In this document: positions 47,601-58,219 of the stretch, one piece after another
How positions within the stretch are numbered: position 1 is the first letter of the stretch
Layout: each line of letters starts with the position of its first letter
Assembly: GCF_001723175.1 (NCBI RefSeq)
Contig: NC_064654.1
Coordinates: 2,480,001 to 2,544,000 of the forward strand
DNA from: Penicillium oxalicum
Taxonomy: Eukaryota; Ascomycota; Eurotiomycetes; Eurotiales; Aspergillaceae
DNA length: 64,000 nt
Direction of reading: 5' to 3'
Program-made: the position numbers and the translations under genes
Notes under the pieces: generated by a model
Database searches by the model: none
The model's input: the letters and a program-made list of their open reading frames with translations, nothing else
Told to the model about the DNA's origin: nothing

Positions 47601-49195
47601 GAGGTGAGCCCAGCCGAATGGCAGGATTTGGTACAGTTATACGAGCAACAGTCAAGGCCGTCCTATCAGAGTGACTTCCGCGATAATCTGGCGGCATGGA
47701 AGAAGGTAGCGCGCAAGCCCACGGGAGATGAACAAGAGCTCCTTTTCACTCATCAAGAGAAAGAGAAAGAAGCCGAAGGCATTACGATGGCAGCCCGCAA
47801 GTTGACCGTTCGACGCGGCAAAACTATCCGTGCAGCCGCTGGCCTCAGGTTGGGCTCGGGCGAGAAGAAGCCCACAGCCAAGGTGGAGCCCTTTGAGGCC
47901 TTTGCGTCGAGCTTAAGAGAGACCTTGCGTTTGATGACAGATGAGCAAAATTTCGTGGTCCAGTTTTTCCACCTTGACTCTCTTGCTCTTGCCGATTTCT
48001 CCGAGTTGGTGGCCGCCGCTAGTCCCGAGGCTCGGCCATGCCCCAACTTCACCACCAAACAAACTCCGGATCCGGACCGTCGTATGGCGAGGCGCGTTGA
48101 GCAGATCATGGACGATATCTTCTCTTTCTGGCCTACGGATTTGCAGAACACGGTTGATTGGGTTGTGCAGGCAGATCCCATGTAAGTTTTTCCGACCCCA
48201 AGGACGTGCCATGTGGATGTTGGGAATGGTTTGCAGGCTAACGTGACCGGGTCGGTTCTTTTCTTCTCAGGCAAGGAATTGGTATTCTAACCGCTCTGGA
48301 GTCCGCCATGATGGACCTCGATGACACCAACCAAGAATTTATTGTTCATTCTTTGCAAAAAGTCCACTCCCGGCTGATGGGCTTGTTCAACCGATTCGTG
48401 GATGAGCAAATCCGCGGCATTGAAGACACGAAGGTCAAGGTCAACAAGCGCAAGGGAGTGATCTCGTTCGTCCGGGTCTTCCCGAACTTCTCCACCGCCG
48501 TGGAGAACATGCTCGCCACCTCCACCGCCGAGACCTGTGATATTCGCGTGAAGGTCAACGATGCGTACGATCGCATCAACCGGGCGATGTGGGAGAGCTT
48601 GAAATTCATCGCCAAGGAAGCACCCGGGCAGCCTCCCGGCGTGGCCGCCAGTGCCGGTGACCCAGAGGACAAAGAGATTCTCAACTACCACATTCTGCTC
48701 ATTGAGAACATGAACCATTACGCGGAGGAGGTGGACGCGCACAATCTCCCCGTGCTCCAGAGCTGGGTCGACCGCGCGCGCCAAGACTTTGATGGGCATA
48801 TGAGCCTGTATCTTGACGCGGTGATCCATCGGCCGCTGGGCAAATTGCTCGACTTTGTCCAATCGATCGAGAGCTTGCAGGCCAGTGGCAATTCTGGAGA
48901 CATTGCCTCGCGCGCCAGTCACTCCCGGATGGTTGCCAAGAAGATCTTCTCGTCTTACGACGCCAAAGAGATTCGACGTGGCGTCGAGATGTTGAAGAAG
49001 CGAGTGGAGAAGCACTTTGGTGATGCGGATGATCCTGGCCTCAGCCGCAGCTTGGTCTTGAAGGTGCTGCGGGCGTGTGAGCTTCGATATGAGCAAGCGT
49101 GGGATCGGACTCGACGCGTCATTGATACCGTCTACGAGGGGCAATTGGAAGTGGAATGGCGGAAAGAGGATGCGATGAACATGTTCCGCAAATGA
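44628..49195 (+). CDS. SEC3: Exocyst complex component Sec3
   Basis: Marks sites of polarised secretion at the plasma membrane as part of the exocyst. Three exons (44628..44799, 44986..48181, 48271..49195) give 1430 residues. Residues about 60-185 form the Sec3 N-terminal PH-like domain, which binds Rho GTPases and PIP2 in yeast (KKPRVIIVSVRRSGRVRMHK and PYYWHARTSKEKEFFIGSL). A Pro/Ser/Thr-rich disordered region runs from about 200 to 640. A coiled-coil and helical region follows (from about 640, LEDLEADVRREIGRVEATSW), then the C-terminal helical bundle (ESAMMDLDDTNQEFIVHSL and FVRVFPNFSTAVENML). The join DNDGT-LIESYITHVRI fixes the first intron. The disordered linker is much longer than in yeast Sec3, as I would expect for a filamentous fungus with a growing tip. 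Confidence 0.94.
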
Positions 49196-50082
49196 GGGGG
49201 ATGGCCCTTGAATCTTGATAGTGCTTGGTGCCTTTTTGTATATATCCAACCCTACAATCCTCTTGTGCTCTCTCTCTCTCTCTCTCATAGTCTGGGGTCG
49301 TGATCCTTCATTAATCTGCCAACTACATCCTCACCACTACATAGGGAACATGTTACCCACCCTGATCGTGACTACGGTCTCCTCGTGATCTGATTTCCAT
49401 CTGACCCTGGCGAGATCTTTCTGATTGTTTTTCTCCCTTCTGTTGTCATGTGAAGCTCCAGACTCGACCCGTCTCGGCCTCGCAGTCCATCTGTGTGACC
49501 TTTGATTGGCCGCTGGGGATCCATCCGCAGCCAGGCACCGGGGGCCCACCACCGGTTCGAGACCGTTCTCGACGGGGTTCGGAACTTTGACCTTCAGGGG
49601 GCGCGCTCTCAGGTCTGTGCGTCTCCCGGAAGACAACCAGGGCCTTTCAGCATCTCGCGGGTTCGTTTGACCCTGTGGCTTGACGGTACATCAGCACGGA
49701 GGTTGTCGCGTGAGGTCCTTGACCATTTTCCTGATGAGTCGGAGACCCGTCTGATTCGTCTCTACATGTCCTACACGGAGACTGACAGGTCCTGCGACCC
49801 TTTGTGCTTGGTCACCCTCGTGGCGATTCCGAGGCTGTTCTTCCCAGGCATGGGCTGAGCCTCAGGCGGCTGGAGAGAAATTGGAAGTAGCTCATCTCGG
49901 AAGTCCATAGTCGCATAGCCACACGGTGCCGGCTCTGGATTTCACAAGACCAACCGGGTCCACACCCTGAAGAGGTCTGGAGTCGGACGGTCTCACAATA
50001 ATCTAAGCTCGTCGAAGCACCGGGGGTGGTTTCGAGTCCGCGACCCCCTGATTCATCCCGTTGTGACCATACTAGTGCAGTC

Positions 50083-50157
50083 GGTAGTCCTCCACTGTGC
50101 TCGCACCTTAGTAAGGAGTAGTCCTTACCAAGTACTACCAGTCGTGGAAGGACTACC
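50083..50157. repeat. Nested imperfect inverted repeat
   Basis: Outer arms GGTAGTCCTCCAC (50083..50095) and GTGGAAGGACTACC (50144..50157) pair with one bulged base. Inside is a second perfect hairpin with 7-bp arms GTAAGGA (50111..50117) and TCCTTAC (50122..50128) around GTAG, followed by AAGTACT. The motifs GGTAGT and AGGACTAC recur several times within it. Confidence 0.75.
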
Positions 50158-50354
50158 TGTGCAACCTCACATGCCCTTTCACCTTGATCTATATGCAATC
50201 TATTTGTTCGGTATTGTCTCTCTGACAGTACCCCGATCGTATCGGCAGCGCCAAGGGCTAGTTCAGTACAATACGACTTGATTGGGGGTTGCGCCAGAGC
50301 TTCAGACGGGATGATTGTGCACTTTCATTGGTGAAAAGGGGGGTATTGTGTGTT

Positions 50355-50374
50355 GGGGGGGGGGGGGGGGGGGG
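50355..50374. repeat. Poly-G homopolymer, 20 bases
   Basis: A pure G run in the gap upstream of the DOCK gene, preceded by TGTGTGTT. Complementary in kind to the C21 run at 1057. Its exact length should be treated as uncertain. Confidence 0.85.
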
Positions 50375-51721
50375 AGCGAATGACTATCAACGAGGATCGC
50401 CGAGCGTCTTTCTTTTCCTTTTCTGTTCCTTTTTTCTAGGCGGTCTGTTCTTTATTTCGGCGAGTCCACCTCTCTCATCTTCATCGTGTCAGGAACGGAT
50501 GGACTGTGTTGTGCAGGCGGGATCGAGAAGGGTCTTTTCTCTGGGCCGGTGGTGGGAGATGCTCGGTGGGGATCTGTCGAGTGAAGGTAGTCCAGGTACC
50601 TGCTTACCACTAGATTCGATCTTCACCGCGTGGTGAAATGACTCGTCATTCTTTCTTGAGAGAGTCAAGAGTCAGGGAGGCTTGTATTGTCTGCCCGTGG
50701 ATGGTATTCTGTACCACAACTCGTACCACCCGTGTGAGTGCTGGACGGACATACTTTGTAAGTCAGTAGTGATCGACTACTATCCTAGTATTAAGTATAC
50801 AAGTACCTTCGTGACGACTTTGTCATAAGAGAGAAATCCTTCATCGGAGTCAACTCCCCATCAGACGATCATTGTCCCGTTCGTCCGACCAAACTCCCCT
50901 TTCAGGACCCCAAAGAAACCCAAATCCCGTGCCTCGAGCAGCTGGGAGTTCCTTCCCCGTCTTTCCGCCGCCCTGGAGATTTCCCACTCCAGACTCCACT
51001 CACGACGAAATCGCCAAAGGGGGGAGGGGAAACAAAAAAAGACCACCCAATTGCGCCCTGAGCATTGGATAACAGACACTCTCTGCTGATTGATGGGGGA
51101 TCCCGAGCAAGTTGGATCGAACCACTGCCACTGAACCCGAGGACGGACCGTGGTGTTGAAGGCGACCTGCTCCTTCCAGCTTGCGGCTGTTTCGTAAGTG
51201 CAAAAGTGCGGTTCAGTGCTTATCTGCAAATCGCTCGTTTTCGAGCTGCGCGCGCTGCCCCTGGTGCCAGCTGGACCACCGTCAACCCACCAGATCACCA
51301 GTCTCACAGTCCAACCTGTGACCACCCCACGAACTCTACGGCCCTCCCCCAGACTCTGACATCGTCTGTCCTAGTGCGACACCACCCCCGTCATTGTCAA
51401 AATTGAATAACCCCGTTGCCAGTCATGGTCCACTAGATCGTGGCGCCGCATTGTCGCAAACTTTCGATCCCTCCGCACGCGACTCCGACCATTCTCGACG
51501 GATCGTGGACAAATCCAAATTCACCCGGCCAAAATCGCCCTCTCCGCATGTCGCGATTCGCCCGTGCGGTCAACATTCCACCGTTGTGAACCTGCGTTGC
51601 CGTGACCCTCGACCCCCCAGCATTCTTGCGATCGAAATTCCATAACCCACTCAACCAGAGGGAGGGGGGAGAGCCACTGGGCAAATCACCTCGAGTCCGA
51701 GCCTGACTGTCACCCACCGCC

Positions 51722-54700
51722 ATGCCCTGGCGGCCGCTGCCTCGCATCGCATTTGCGGTAGCCATTTACCCATTTCACCCTGCCTCCCCGGCCGACTTGC
51801 CTCTGGAGCTCGGCGATGAGCTCTACATCATCGAACAGGGTGGGGCAGATGGAGAATGGTGTCGAGGGTACCTCGTGGCGCCGCCCTCATTGTTGGCGGG
51901 ATTGACCAGTACAAAGGGCCAAACATTAGAGGCCCGTGTATTCTCGGGCATCTTTCCTCGAAACTGCGTCGAAATCCGAGAAGTGTTGGGGGACAATGAT
52001 GGCTACAAGGCGTTGCTCAATGGCGATCGAACAAGTCTGGGTCTCGACCTACCTGCAGAATCTCCGGGCTGCTCAGGCCTGGGGACCGACCTGATGTCGC
52101 GGGGCAGTATGGCCTATTCGATCCCCGAGTCTCAGGCGGGCGGCGAAGTGACGGAAGTGATGGTGGCAAAGAAGGGCAAACCCGCGCAGATTGTCATTCG
52201 CAAGCTAGACGACGCTGACCTCTCCAATCCGTCCTCGGCGCAGACCTATCGTGCCGCCTCCATCCCCCATACGCCCGTCACTTTTGCGCCGCGCGACCCG
52301 GCCGCCCCGAAACCTCCCGCCCCGGTGCCTATGCTCAAGATTGGGGACGAGACCCCTACGTCCCTGGCCGAGCCCTTGGTGGACGAAATTGCGTCCTGTT
52401 TGCGCGAATGGCATTCGACCAACTTACACGAGCTGCTGCTGGCTCGCCAGTACAATGTGCTGGGGGAAATGTCCACGATCGTTTCAGAATTGGACCTTGC
52501 CCGGCGGCAATTGCTGCACAATGTCTTGACCGGGAAGGAGAAGGAGGCTCTTCGTGACCAGACAGTATGGAAGCTCGTGAAAGCGAACAAAATGCTGAGC
52601 GGCGACACGATTGTACGAGACCCCAGTCAGCGTGGTCGCCTGTTGACGGGGGACGATTCCGCCATTCAACTGGCCAAGCTACAATCCGAGATGAGCATGC
52701 TTGAAAGTAGCCCGGTTGCCACTTCCGATTCTACAGCTCTCAACCATCTTTTACTGGAGGTCAACGCAGTCTCGGCACCGCCCCGGGCCCGTCTCCTGGG
52801 CATTCAACTGTATTCTCGGTCCGACTCGGGCTCCTTGAATCCCATGTCGGAAACCTACAGCCTCGATATCCCGTCACCGGATAAATTCGTGAGCTTAACG
52901 CAGAGTAACAAATTGAAGACCATATTCACCGAACTTGCGGGCACCGATATTGGAGACGGAACTGCCAACGGTCGTCAGCTTTACGTCGTGGTTGCGGTGC
53001 GTGCGGTCGAATCTCGAACGGGGCCCGAGAACACCGCCGTTCCCAGATCATCGATCTCGCGCGATGGCGCTGCTATTAACAGAACGGCCGCCACCGGCGG
53101 GGTACAGCCCTCCGTCAAAGGCAGCCTGCGGACGCGGCGCAGCATGATGTGGACCTCCAAATCTCGGAATGCATCGAACCACGATCAAACGCCCAAATCG
53201 GCTTCGTCGGGGCCCCCTCGCTCATCAAGTAGCTCGACTGCCCCCAAGGAACCCAGTCCTGCGCAGTCTTCCCACAAGAAGGAAAGCTCGGCCATTCGAA
53301 CCGTTGGGGTGGGTATCTTGGAAGTCTCCTCGGTGTTCCGCCAAGATCGAGATGCAGAGTCCATCATCAATCTCTGGACTCCCGTCCGTGAAGGCGAGGA
53401 CGGGGACGAAAATCCCGATGGATTTGGAAAGCTTCTTCATCACTTCCTCCCGAGTTTGACAGGTCGATATACACGAGCCGATACCGCGCGTCTTCATGTT
53501 CACTTGCGTTCGTTCACGAGCACCGACCCCGAGATCTTGGTGCGCCAGAACCCCACCGTTCTCCAGGACATCGTGCAGACCCGTCGCATTGGATTCTCCA
53601 AAGCCCCCACGAAACCACGATCCGATATTTATGTGACGATCTCGGAAGCTGTATTTCCAACGGACGCACTTCTTTCCCACCCATCCGCAGGCCAGATTCC
53701 TCTGCAGTCGACCACGGACCTCCGCAACCTTCAGCTGACGCTCGAAGTCCGCGACTCGTCGGGTGCTCGAGTGGACAAATGCGTGTTTCCTTCATCAGCG
53801 AGCGTTTCACACACTGCGTGGCGGACCACGATCGCCGAGAGGGGGGCCCCGTGGCACCAAACCATCCGCCTCAACATACCCGCAGAGAAGATCCCGGGTT
53901 CGCATGTCATCATGAGCGTGGCGGATGCCCCGGAATTTCCCTTCGCGCTGGCGTGGATGCCGCTCTGGGACCAGCAAGCGTTCATCCGGGACGGCCAGCA
54001 CTCCTTGCTCCTTCATGCCTACGACAAGCAGACGTCGAGCATGGAGAATGGCCGGGGCGCTTACCTGAACCTTCCGTGGAGTGCGCTGGGTAAAAATGAG
54101 TCGGCCAAGGACGAAGCGCTTACTGGACCTCTCTCAACGCTGCGTCTGCAGACACACCTTTGCAGCACGCAGTACTCCCAGGATCAAGTCATTCTCAGCT
54201 TACTCAATTGGAAAGAGCGCTCCGTTGATGAGGTTCTCGATACGTTGAAGCGCTTGCCTTTTGTTCCTGAGATAGAAATCGTCAAGCAAGTGCGTGGAGT
54301 ATTTGACGCGCTCTTTGGCATCTTGGTTGAGAACGCTGGTAATGAAGAGTACGAAGACTTGATCTTTAGGAACCTCGTCACGGTCCTAGGTATCGTTCAT
54401 GACCGACGCTTCAACCTGGGCCCTCTCGTCGATCATTACGCCGATGAGCAATTCAACTTCCCTTTTGTCACCACCTGCTTGATCCGGAGCTATCTTCGCC
54501 TTCTGCAAGCTGCCACCGATGTTCACCAGTCCCGCAACCTTCGAGCTGCCTTCAAGGTTGGGCGACACCTGCTCAAATTCATCATCAAAGCACGTGAGCA
54601 GCAAAAGGCCAAAGAAGAAGGAATCGGGATCACTTCGGTCCAGTCCACCATCAACCGCGATCTCCATACAATCTTCAAGTCGATGGAGAAACTCATGCGA

Positions 54701-57700
54701 CACTCATCCGCAAGTCTGGTGGGGAGTAAGACTCTGATCGTGCAGCATTTCCACTCTTGGCTACCCGAGCTGTCCAAGGTGCTTGGCCGGGATGAAATGA
54801 TCATGATCGCCTTGAGTTTTATGGATTCCTGCAAGGACGTGACCGGAATGTTGGTTCTCTACAAGCTCGTGCTGATACAGAACTTTACTCAATTCGAGAT
54901 CTTTGCCTCGGGTGAGGAGAGGAATACGCTCATTTCGAGCTGTCTGGGCTGGCTGGCTCCTTATTGGGGCTCGACGACCAATGTGTCTGATCAGTATCGG
55001 GATCAGGTCCGCCTCAGCAGTGCAATTGTTGCTCAGTTACTGGCGCAGCCGCATCCCCTGCTCTACCAATTCATGCCAAGCATTGTCGCTTCCTATTGTG
55101 CCATATCCGCCGAGGGCGTGGAAGAAACGGAGTACTTGTCTTTGCTTTTCAGCAAGTCTTTCCCCTTCCAGATCAAGGTCTCCAAATCACCCCAGCGATT
55201 TGATGAGGCCTTGGTTGAACTGTCTGCCATAATGGGCGCATTATCGATGATCTTCTCACCAAAATATCCCAATCTCAAAGAGCTTGAGTTGGCCACGTTC
55301 ATTGGGCAGGCCCTTGAGACGCACAACTCCATCATCGACTGCGAGGCTTACCCGGAGACCTGGTTCAGTATTCACGTATACAACCACCGTGCCGCCATCA
55401 AGAGCTTAGAACACCTTGCACTCCTTTTGATGGACCGCTTGCTCCCCGATGCGGATGATGCCGACGAATTTGACACAAGATTGTGGGAAATGTTCTTCGC
55501 CACCCTCCTGAAGGTGATCTCCAGCGAAGCTTTGGCCCTCGAGACCTTCCCGGAGCAGAAGCGCCGCGCTGTATGGAAGATCGCTGGCGACGTTCGAGAG
55601 CAAGGTGCTGATCTTTTACACACCACGTGGGAAGCGATCGGATGGGAAACCACCGATGAGGAGCGAGCAAGATTCGGGCTGAAGAGACTTGGAGGGTATC
55701 AGGTTCAATATGTGCCGAACCTTGTGCCTCCTATCATTGGGCTGTGTCTGAGCGTCCACGAAGGCCTTCGGCACGTTGCCGTCTACATTCTGCGGACCAT
55801 GATTCTCAGCGAATGGGATCTGAACCAGGACATTTCCATCATCGAGACCGAGATCATTTCCAGTCTTGACTCTCTCTTCAAAACCAAGCAGATGGGTGAG
55901 AGCGTCAGCCAGAAAATCTTCATTAGTGAATTGCTAGCCCTTTTCGAGGACGATGCGGGCGCCGATGAGGATCTTCTCGCAGCTGTAAAGGGGTTGATTT
56001 CCACCATTGATGAACTCCTTGACCTCCTCGTGGCATCACAGAGCAGCCTTTCGACCCAGAGCCTGCACGCCCTCAAGCTGATGGAATATATGAAAGATAT
56101 GGGCCGTGAGGACATCTTCATACGTTATGTCCACGAACTTGCGGACCACCAGGCTGCTTGTGAAAACTTCGCTGAGGCGGGCTTGGCACTTCAGTTTCAC
56201 GCAGACTTGTATGAATGGGATATGAATCGACTCCTTCCTGAAATCATCACACCAGCCTTCCCACCACAGACCGCGTTCGAGCGAAAAGAATCCTTGTACT
56301 TTGCGATGATCCAGCACTACGAGACCGCTATGGCGTGGGCCCCCGCCCTGGCCTGCTATAAAGAACTGGCCGCCCATTATGAAAGTACAACGATGGATTT
56401 TGCCAAGTTGTCCCGAGCACAGAACTCCATGGCCCGAATCTATGACTCCATTGCCAAGGGAATCAAACAGTTTCCAAGATATTTCCGCGTGGTGTACAAG
56501 GGTCTGGGGTTTCCGGCCAGCTTGCGCGACAAGGAATTCATCTTCGAAGGTGCCCCAACCGAACGTATGGCCGCGTTTGTGGATCGGATGCAGCGCGAGC
56601 ATCCCGCCGCGCAAGTCATGTCGTCTGGTGAGATTCCCGATTACGAAGGTCAGTTCTTGCAGATCAGTGGAGTGACTGCCCATCGTGACATCTCCCATCC
56701 CGTGTACCTTCGTGCCAAGGTTCCAGGTTCGGTGAGGGAATACCTGCTCGTCTCCGAACCATGTCACTTTTCAGTCACGTCCCGGCGACACACCAGCAGC
56801 TCAGACGTGCGCGAGCAATACGTTGAAAAAATGTTCTTCACCACGGCCGAGCCGTTTCCCAATATTCTTCGTCGTAGTGAGGTCGTTTCCATCAAAGAGG
56901 TGGCACTCACTCCCTTGCAAACCGCCATCGAGCGCACGTGGCGCAAGACGCAAGAACTGCAGCTCCTCGAACGTCGAGCAGCCTCGGGTGAGGACAATGG
57001 CTTGTTGAATTTGACTGAGGCGCTGGAGCAGCTCTTGGAGATCCGACCTTCCCCTTCGAACTGCGTTGCAGTGTACCGTGCCTTCCTCAGTGCCCCCCGC
57101 GACACCAAGGACTCCGAGTTGGACGACACGGCTGCGGTGGACGCTAGCGGCGCGGAGATCGATGACCAAGAAGTACTCGAGACCGTCGACCCCATGGAAA
57201 ATGCTCTGGCGGTTGCTCTGGTTGATCACGCGCTGGCTATCAAGCACGCACTGTCTCTCTATCAGCGTCCGGCGCAGCAAGCCACCCAGGCGGAACTCTT
57301 CCGCCGATTTGAGGTGGCTTTTGCGCCCGAGCTGGCATCCCTGTCGACCAGTCAACCGGAGCCGCCGTCAGTGACGCCTACTCAGCCTACTCGTCGGACA
57401 CCATCCGGCGAGATGCGCCGAAGACAAGCTGCGCAGAAATCCCTCAGCCCGGAACAGGAGCTCGTTCGGACCTCCCGAAATGGCACACACAACCGCAAGC
57501 GCTCCGAACGCCAATCTGTCAGCCATCGCATTAGTATTATGAATCCCTTCAAACGATCTCACGGGCCTAACAATTCTATATTCACTCTTCAACAGTCCCC
57601 CGAGAAGACTCAGAACGGCCACGGTGGTCCCACTGGTCGCGACGAGCCTGAAGAAGCCACCGAGGACGACGCGGCCACTGTCCATAGTCGGGCCACGAGC

Positions 57701-58219
57701 CATTCTCGTGGCGCCAAGAGCGAGAAACGACGCAGCTGGTTCTCTGGCGACAAGATCAAGCACGGCTCATCTCTGTCACTGGCAGCCGCTGGCGCGGCCT
57801 CCGTCGCAACAGTGGAGGAAGCTCCCAGGCAGACTCTGAAGAAACATGCTTCACGCAGTACCTCTCGCGAGAACGTCGCGCAGTCGCATGATGAGCGAAG
57901 TCGTGCGAGCTCGCAACACCGCCGGCCTGCAGCCTTGGAGCGCCCCGCCCCCGCCTCGACGGGAGGATGGTCGACGATTCCACCTGCCCGGGACTATTCA
58001 CGGCCTGTGACCCGAGACAGCGCACACACTGGCCGGGACTTGACTCCCAGCGTGACGGGGACGAGCCGAGCACCTCTGTCGGTGCAGTCGGCTCACAGTC
58101 CCACCAGCTCGAGCGGTGGCCGCGACTCGGTCTTTCGACGGTTCAGTCTCCTGAAGGGCGTTGGTCGGAAAACCAGCCGGATGGACTTTCAAGCCCACGG
58201 TGCCTTGGCCGAGGAGTGA
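51722..58219 (+). CDS. DOCK-family guanine nucleotide exchange factor (SH3, DHR-1, DHR-2)
   Basis: A single uninterrupted frame of 2165 residues. An SH3 domain opens the protein (AVAIYPFHPASPADLPLEL, then GEWCRGYL and SGIFPRNCVEI, about residues 12-80). A Ser/Pro-rich linker lies near 440-525. The C2-like DHR-1 domain begins near 625 (KPRSDIYVTISEAVFP) and should bind phosphoinositides. A long helical region follows. The DHR-2 exchange domain runs from about 1480 (LALQFHADLYEWD) to about 1760 and includes FRVVYKGLGFPASLRDKEFI and SIKEVALTPLQTAIERTW. The last 250 residues or so are basic, Ser-rich and disordered. DOCK proteins activate Rac/Cdc42; the yeast relative is Dck1, acting with Lmo1. 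A role in hyphal polarity is inferred. No introns, unlike nearly all neighbours. Confidence 0.93.
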   Translation: MPWRPLPRIAFAVAIYPFHPASPADLPLELGDELYIIEQGGADGEWCRGYLVAPPSLLAGLTSTKGQTLEARVFSGIFPRNCVEIREVLGDNDGYKALLNGDRTSLGLDLPAESPGCSGLGTDLMSRGSMAYSIPESQAGGEVTEVMVAKKGKPAQIVIRKLDDADLSNPSSAQTYRAASIPHTPVTFAPRDPAAPKPPAPVPMLKIGDETPTSLAEPLVDEIASCLREWHSTNLHELLLARQYNVLGEMSTIVSELDLARRQLLHNVLTGKEKEALRDQTVWKLVKANKMLSGDTIVRDPSQRGRLLTGDDSAIQLAKLQSEMSMLESSPVATSDSTALNHLLLEVNAVSAPPRARLLGIQLYSRSDSGSLNPMSETYSLDIPSPDKFVSLTQSNKLKTIFTELAGTDIGDGTANGRQLYVVVAVRAVESRTGPENTAVPRSSISRDGAAINRTAATGGVQPSVKGSLRTRRSMMWTSKSRNASNHDQTPKSASSGPPRSSSSSTAPKEPSPAQSSHKKESSAIRTVGVGILEVSSVFRQDRDAESIINLWTPVREGEDGDENPDGFGKLLHHFLPSLTGRYTRADTARLHVHLRSFTSTDPEILVRQNPTVLQDIVQTRRIGFSKAPTKPRSDIYVTISEAVFPTDALLSHPSAGQIPLQSTTDLRNLQLTLEVRDSSGARVDKCVFPSSASVSHTAWRTTIAERGAPWHQTIRLNIPAEKIPGSHVIMSVADAPEFPFALAWMPLWDQQAFIRDGQHSLLLHAYDKQTSSMENGRGAYLNLPWSALGKNESAKDEALTGPLSTLRLQTHLCSTQYSQDQVILSLLNWKERSVDEVLDTLKRLPFVPEIEIVKQVRGVFDALFGILVENAGNEEYEDLIFRNLVTVLGIVHDRRFNLGPLVDHYADEQFNFPFVTTCLIRSYLRLLQAATDVHQSRNLRAAFKVGRHLLKFIIKAREQQKAKEEGIGITSVQSTINRDLHTIFKSMEKLMRHSSASLVGSKTLIVQHFHSWLPELSKVLGRDEMIMIALSFMDSCKDVTGMLVLYKLVLIQNFTQFEIFASGEERNTLISSCLGWLAPYWGSTTNVSDQYRDQVRLSSAIVAQLLAQPHPLLYQFMPSIVASYCAISAEGVEETEYLSLLFSKSFPFQIKVSKSPQRFDEALVELSAIMGALSMIFSPKYPNLKELELATFIGQALETHNSIIDCEAYPETWFSIHVYNHRAAIKSLEHLALLLMDRLLPDADDADEFDTRLWEMFFATLLKVISSEALALETFPEQKRRAVWKIAGDVREQGADLLHTTWEAIGWETTDEERARFGLKRLGGYQVQYVPNLVPPIIGLCLSVHEGLRHVAVYILRTMILSEWDLNQDISIIETEIISSLDSLFKTKQMGESVSQKIFISELLALFEDDAGADEDLLAAVKGLISTIDELLDLLVASQSSLSTQSLHALKLMEYMKDMGREDIFIRYVHELADHQAACENFAEAGLALQFHADLYEWDMNRLLPEIITPAFPPQTAFERKESLYFAMIQHYETAMAWAPALACYKELAAHYESTTMDFAKLSRAQNSMARIYDSIAKGIKQFPRYFRVVYKGLGFPASLRDKEFIFEGAPTERMAAFVDRMQREHPAAQVMSSGEIPDYEGQFLQISGVTAHRDISHPVYLRAKVPGSVREYLLVSEPCHFSVTSRRHTSSSDVREQYVEKMFFTTAEPFPNILRRSEVVSIKEVALTPLQTAIERTWRKTQELQLLERRAASGEDNGLLNLTEALEQLLEIRPSPSNCVAVYRAFLSAPRDTKDSELDDTAAVDASGAEIDDQEVLETVDPMENALAVALVDHALAIKHALSLYQRPAQQATQAELFRRFEVAFAPELASLSTSQPEPPSVTPTQPTRRTPSGEMRRRQAAQKSLSPEQELVRTSRNGTHNRKRSERQSVSHRISIMNPFKRSHGPNNSIFTLQQSPEKTQNGHGGPTGRDEPEEATEDDAATVHSRATSHSRGAKSEKRRSWFSGDKIKHGSSLSLAAAGAASVATVEEAPRQTLKKHASRSTSRENVAQSHDERSRASSQHRRPAALERPAPASTGGWSTIPPARDYSRPVTRDSAHTGRDLTPSVTGTSRAPLSVQSAHSPTSSSGGRDSVFRRFSLLKGVGRKTSRMDFQAHGALAEE

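Larger units (their letters stand above)
49196..51721. other. Intergenic: SEC3 3' region and DOCK gene promoter, 2.5 kb
   Basis: A TC microsatellite (about 49269-49286) lies just after SEC3. The middle holds a nested inverted repeat (50083..50157), many AGTAC/GTACT motifs and a 20-base G run (50355..50374). From about 50860 to 51700 the sequence is GC-richer and likely serves as promoter and leader of the DOCK gene; frames there overlap without domain signal. A GGTTCGAGACC box near 49554 resembles a tRNA B-box but has no supporting fold. Confidence 0.5.

Noticed and set aside
48287..49288. 333-codon minus-strand frame opposite SEC3 exon 3
   Set aside because: Sec3 sequence on the plus strand is clearly conserved; the antisense frame shows no domain.
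49554..49564. GGTTCGAGACC resembling a tRNA internal promoter B-box
   Set aside because: No A-box at a fitting distance and no T-stem or acceptor stem can be folded around it.
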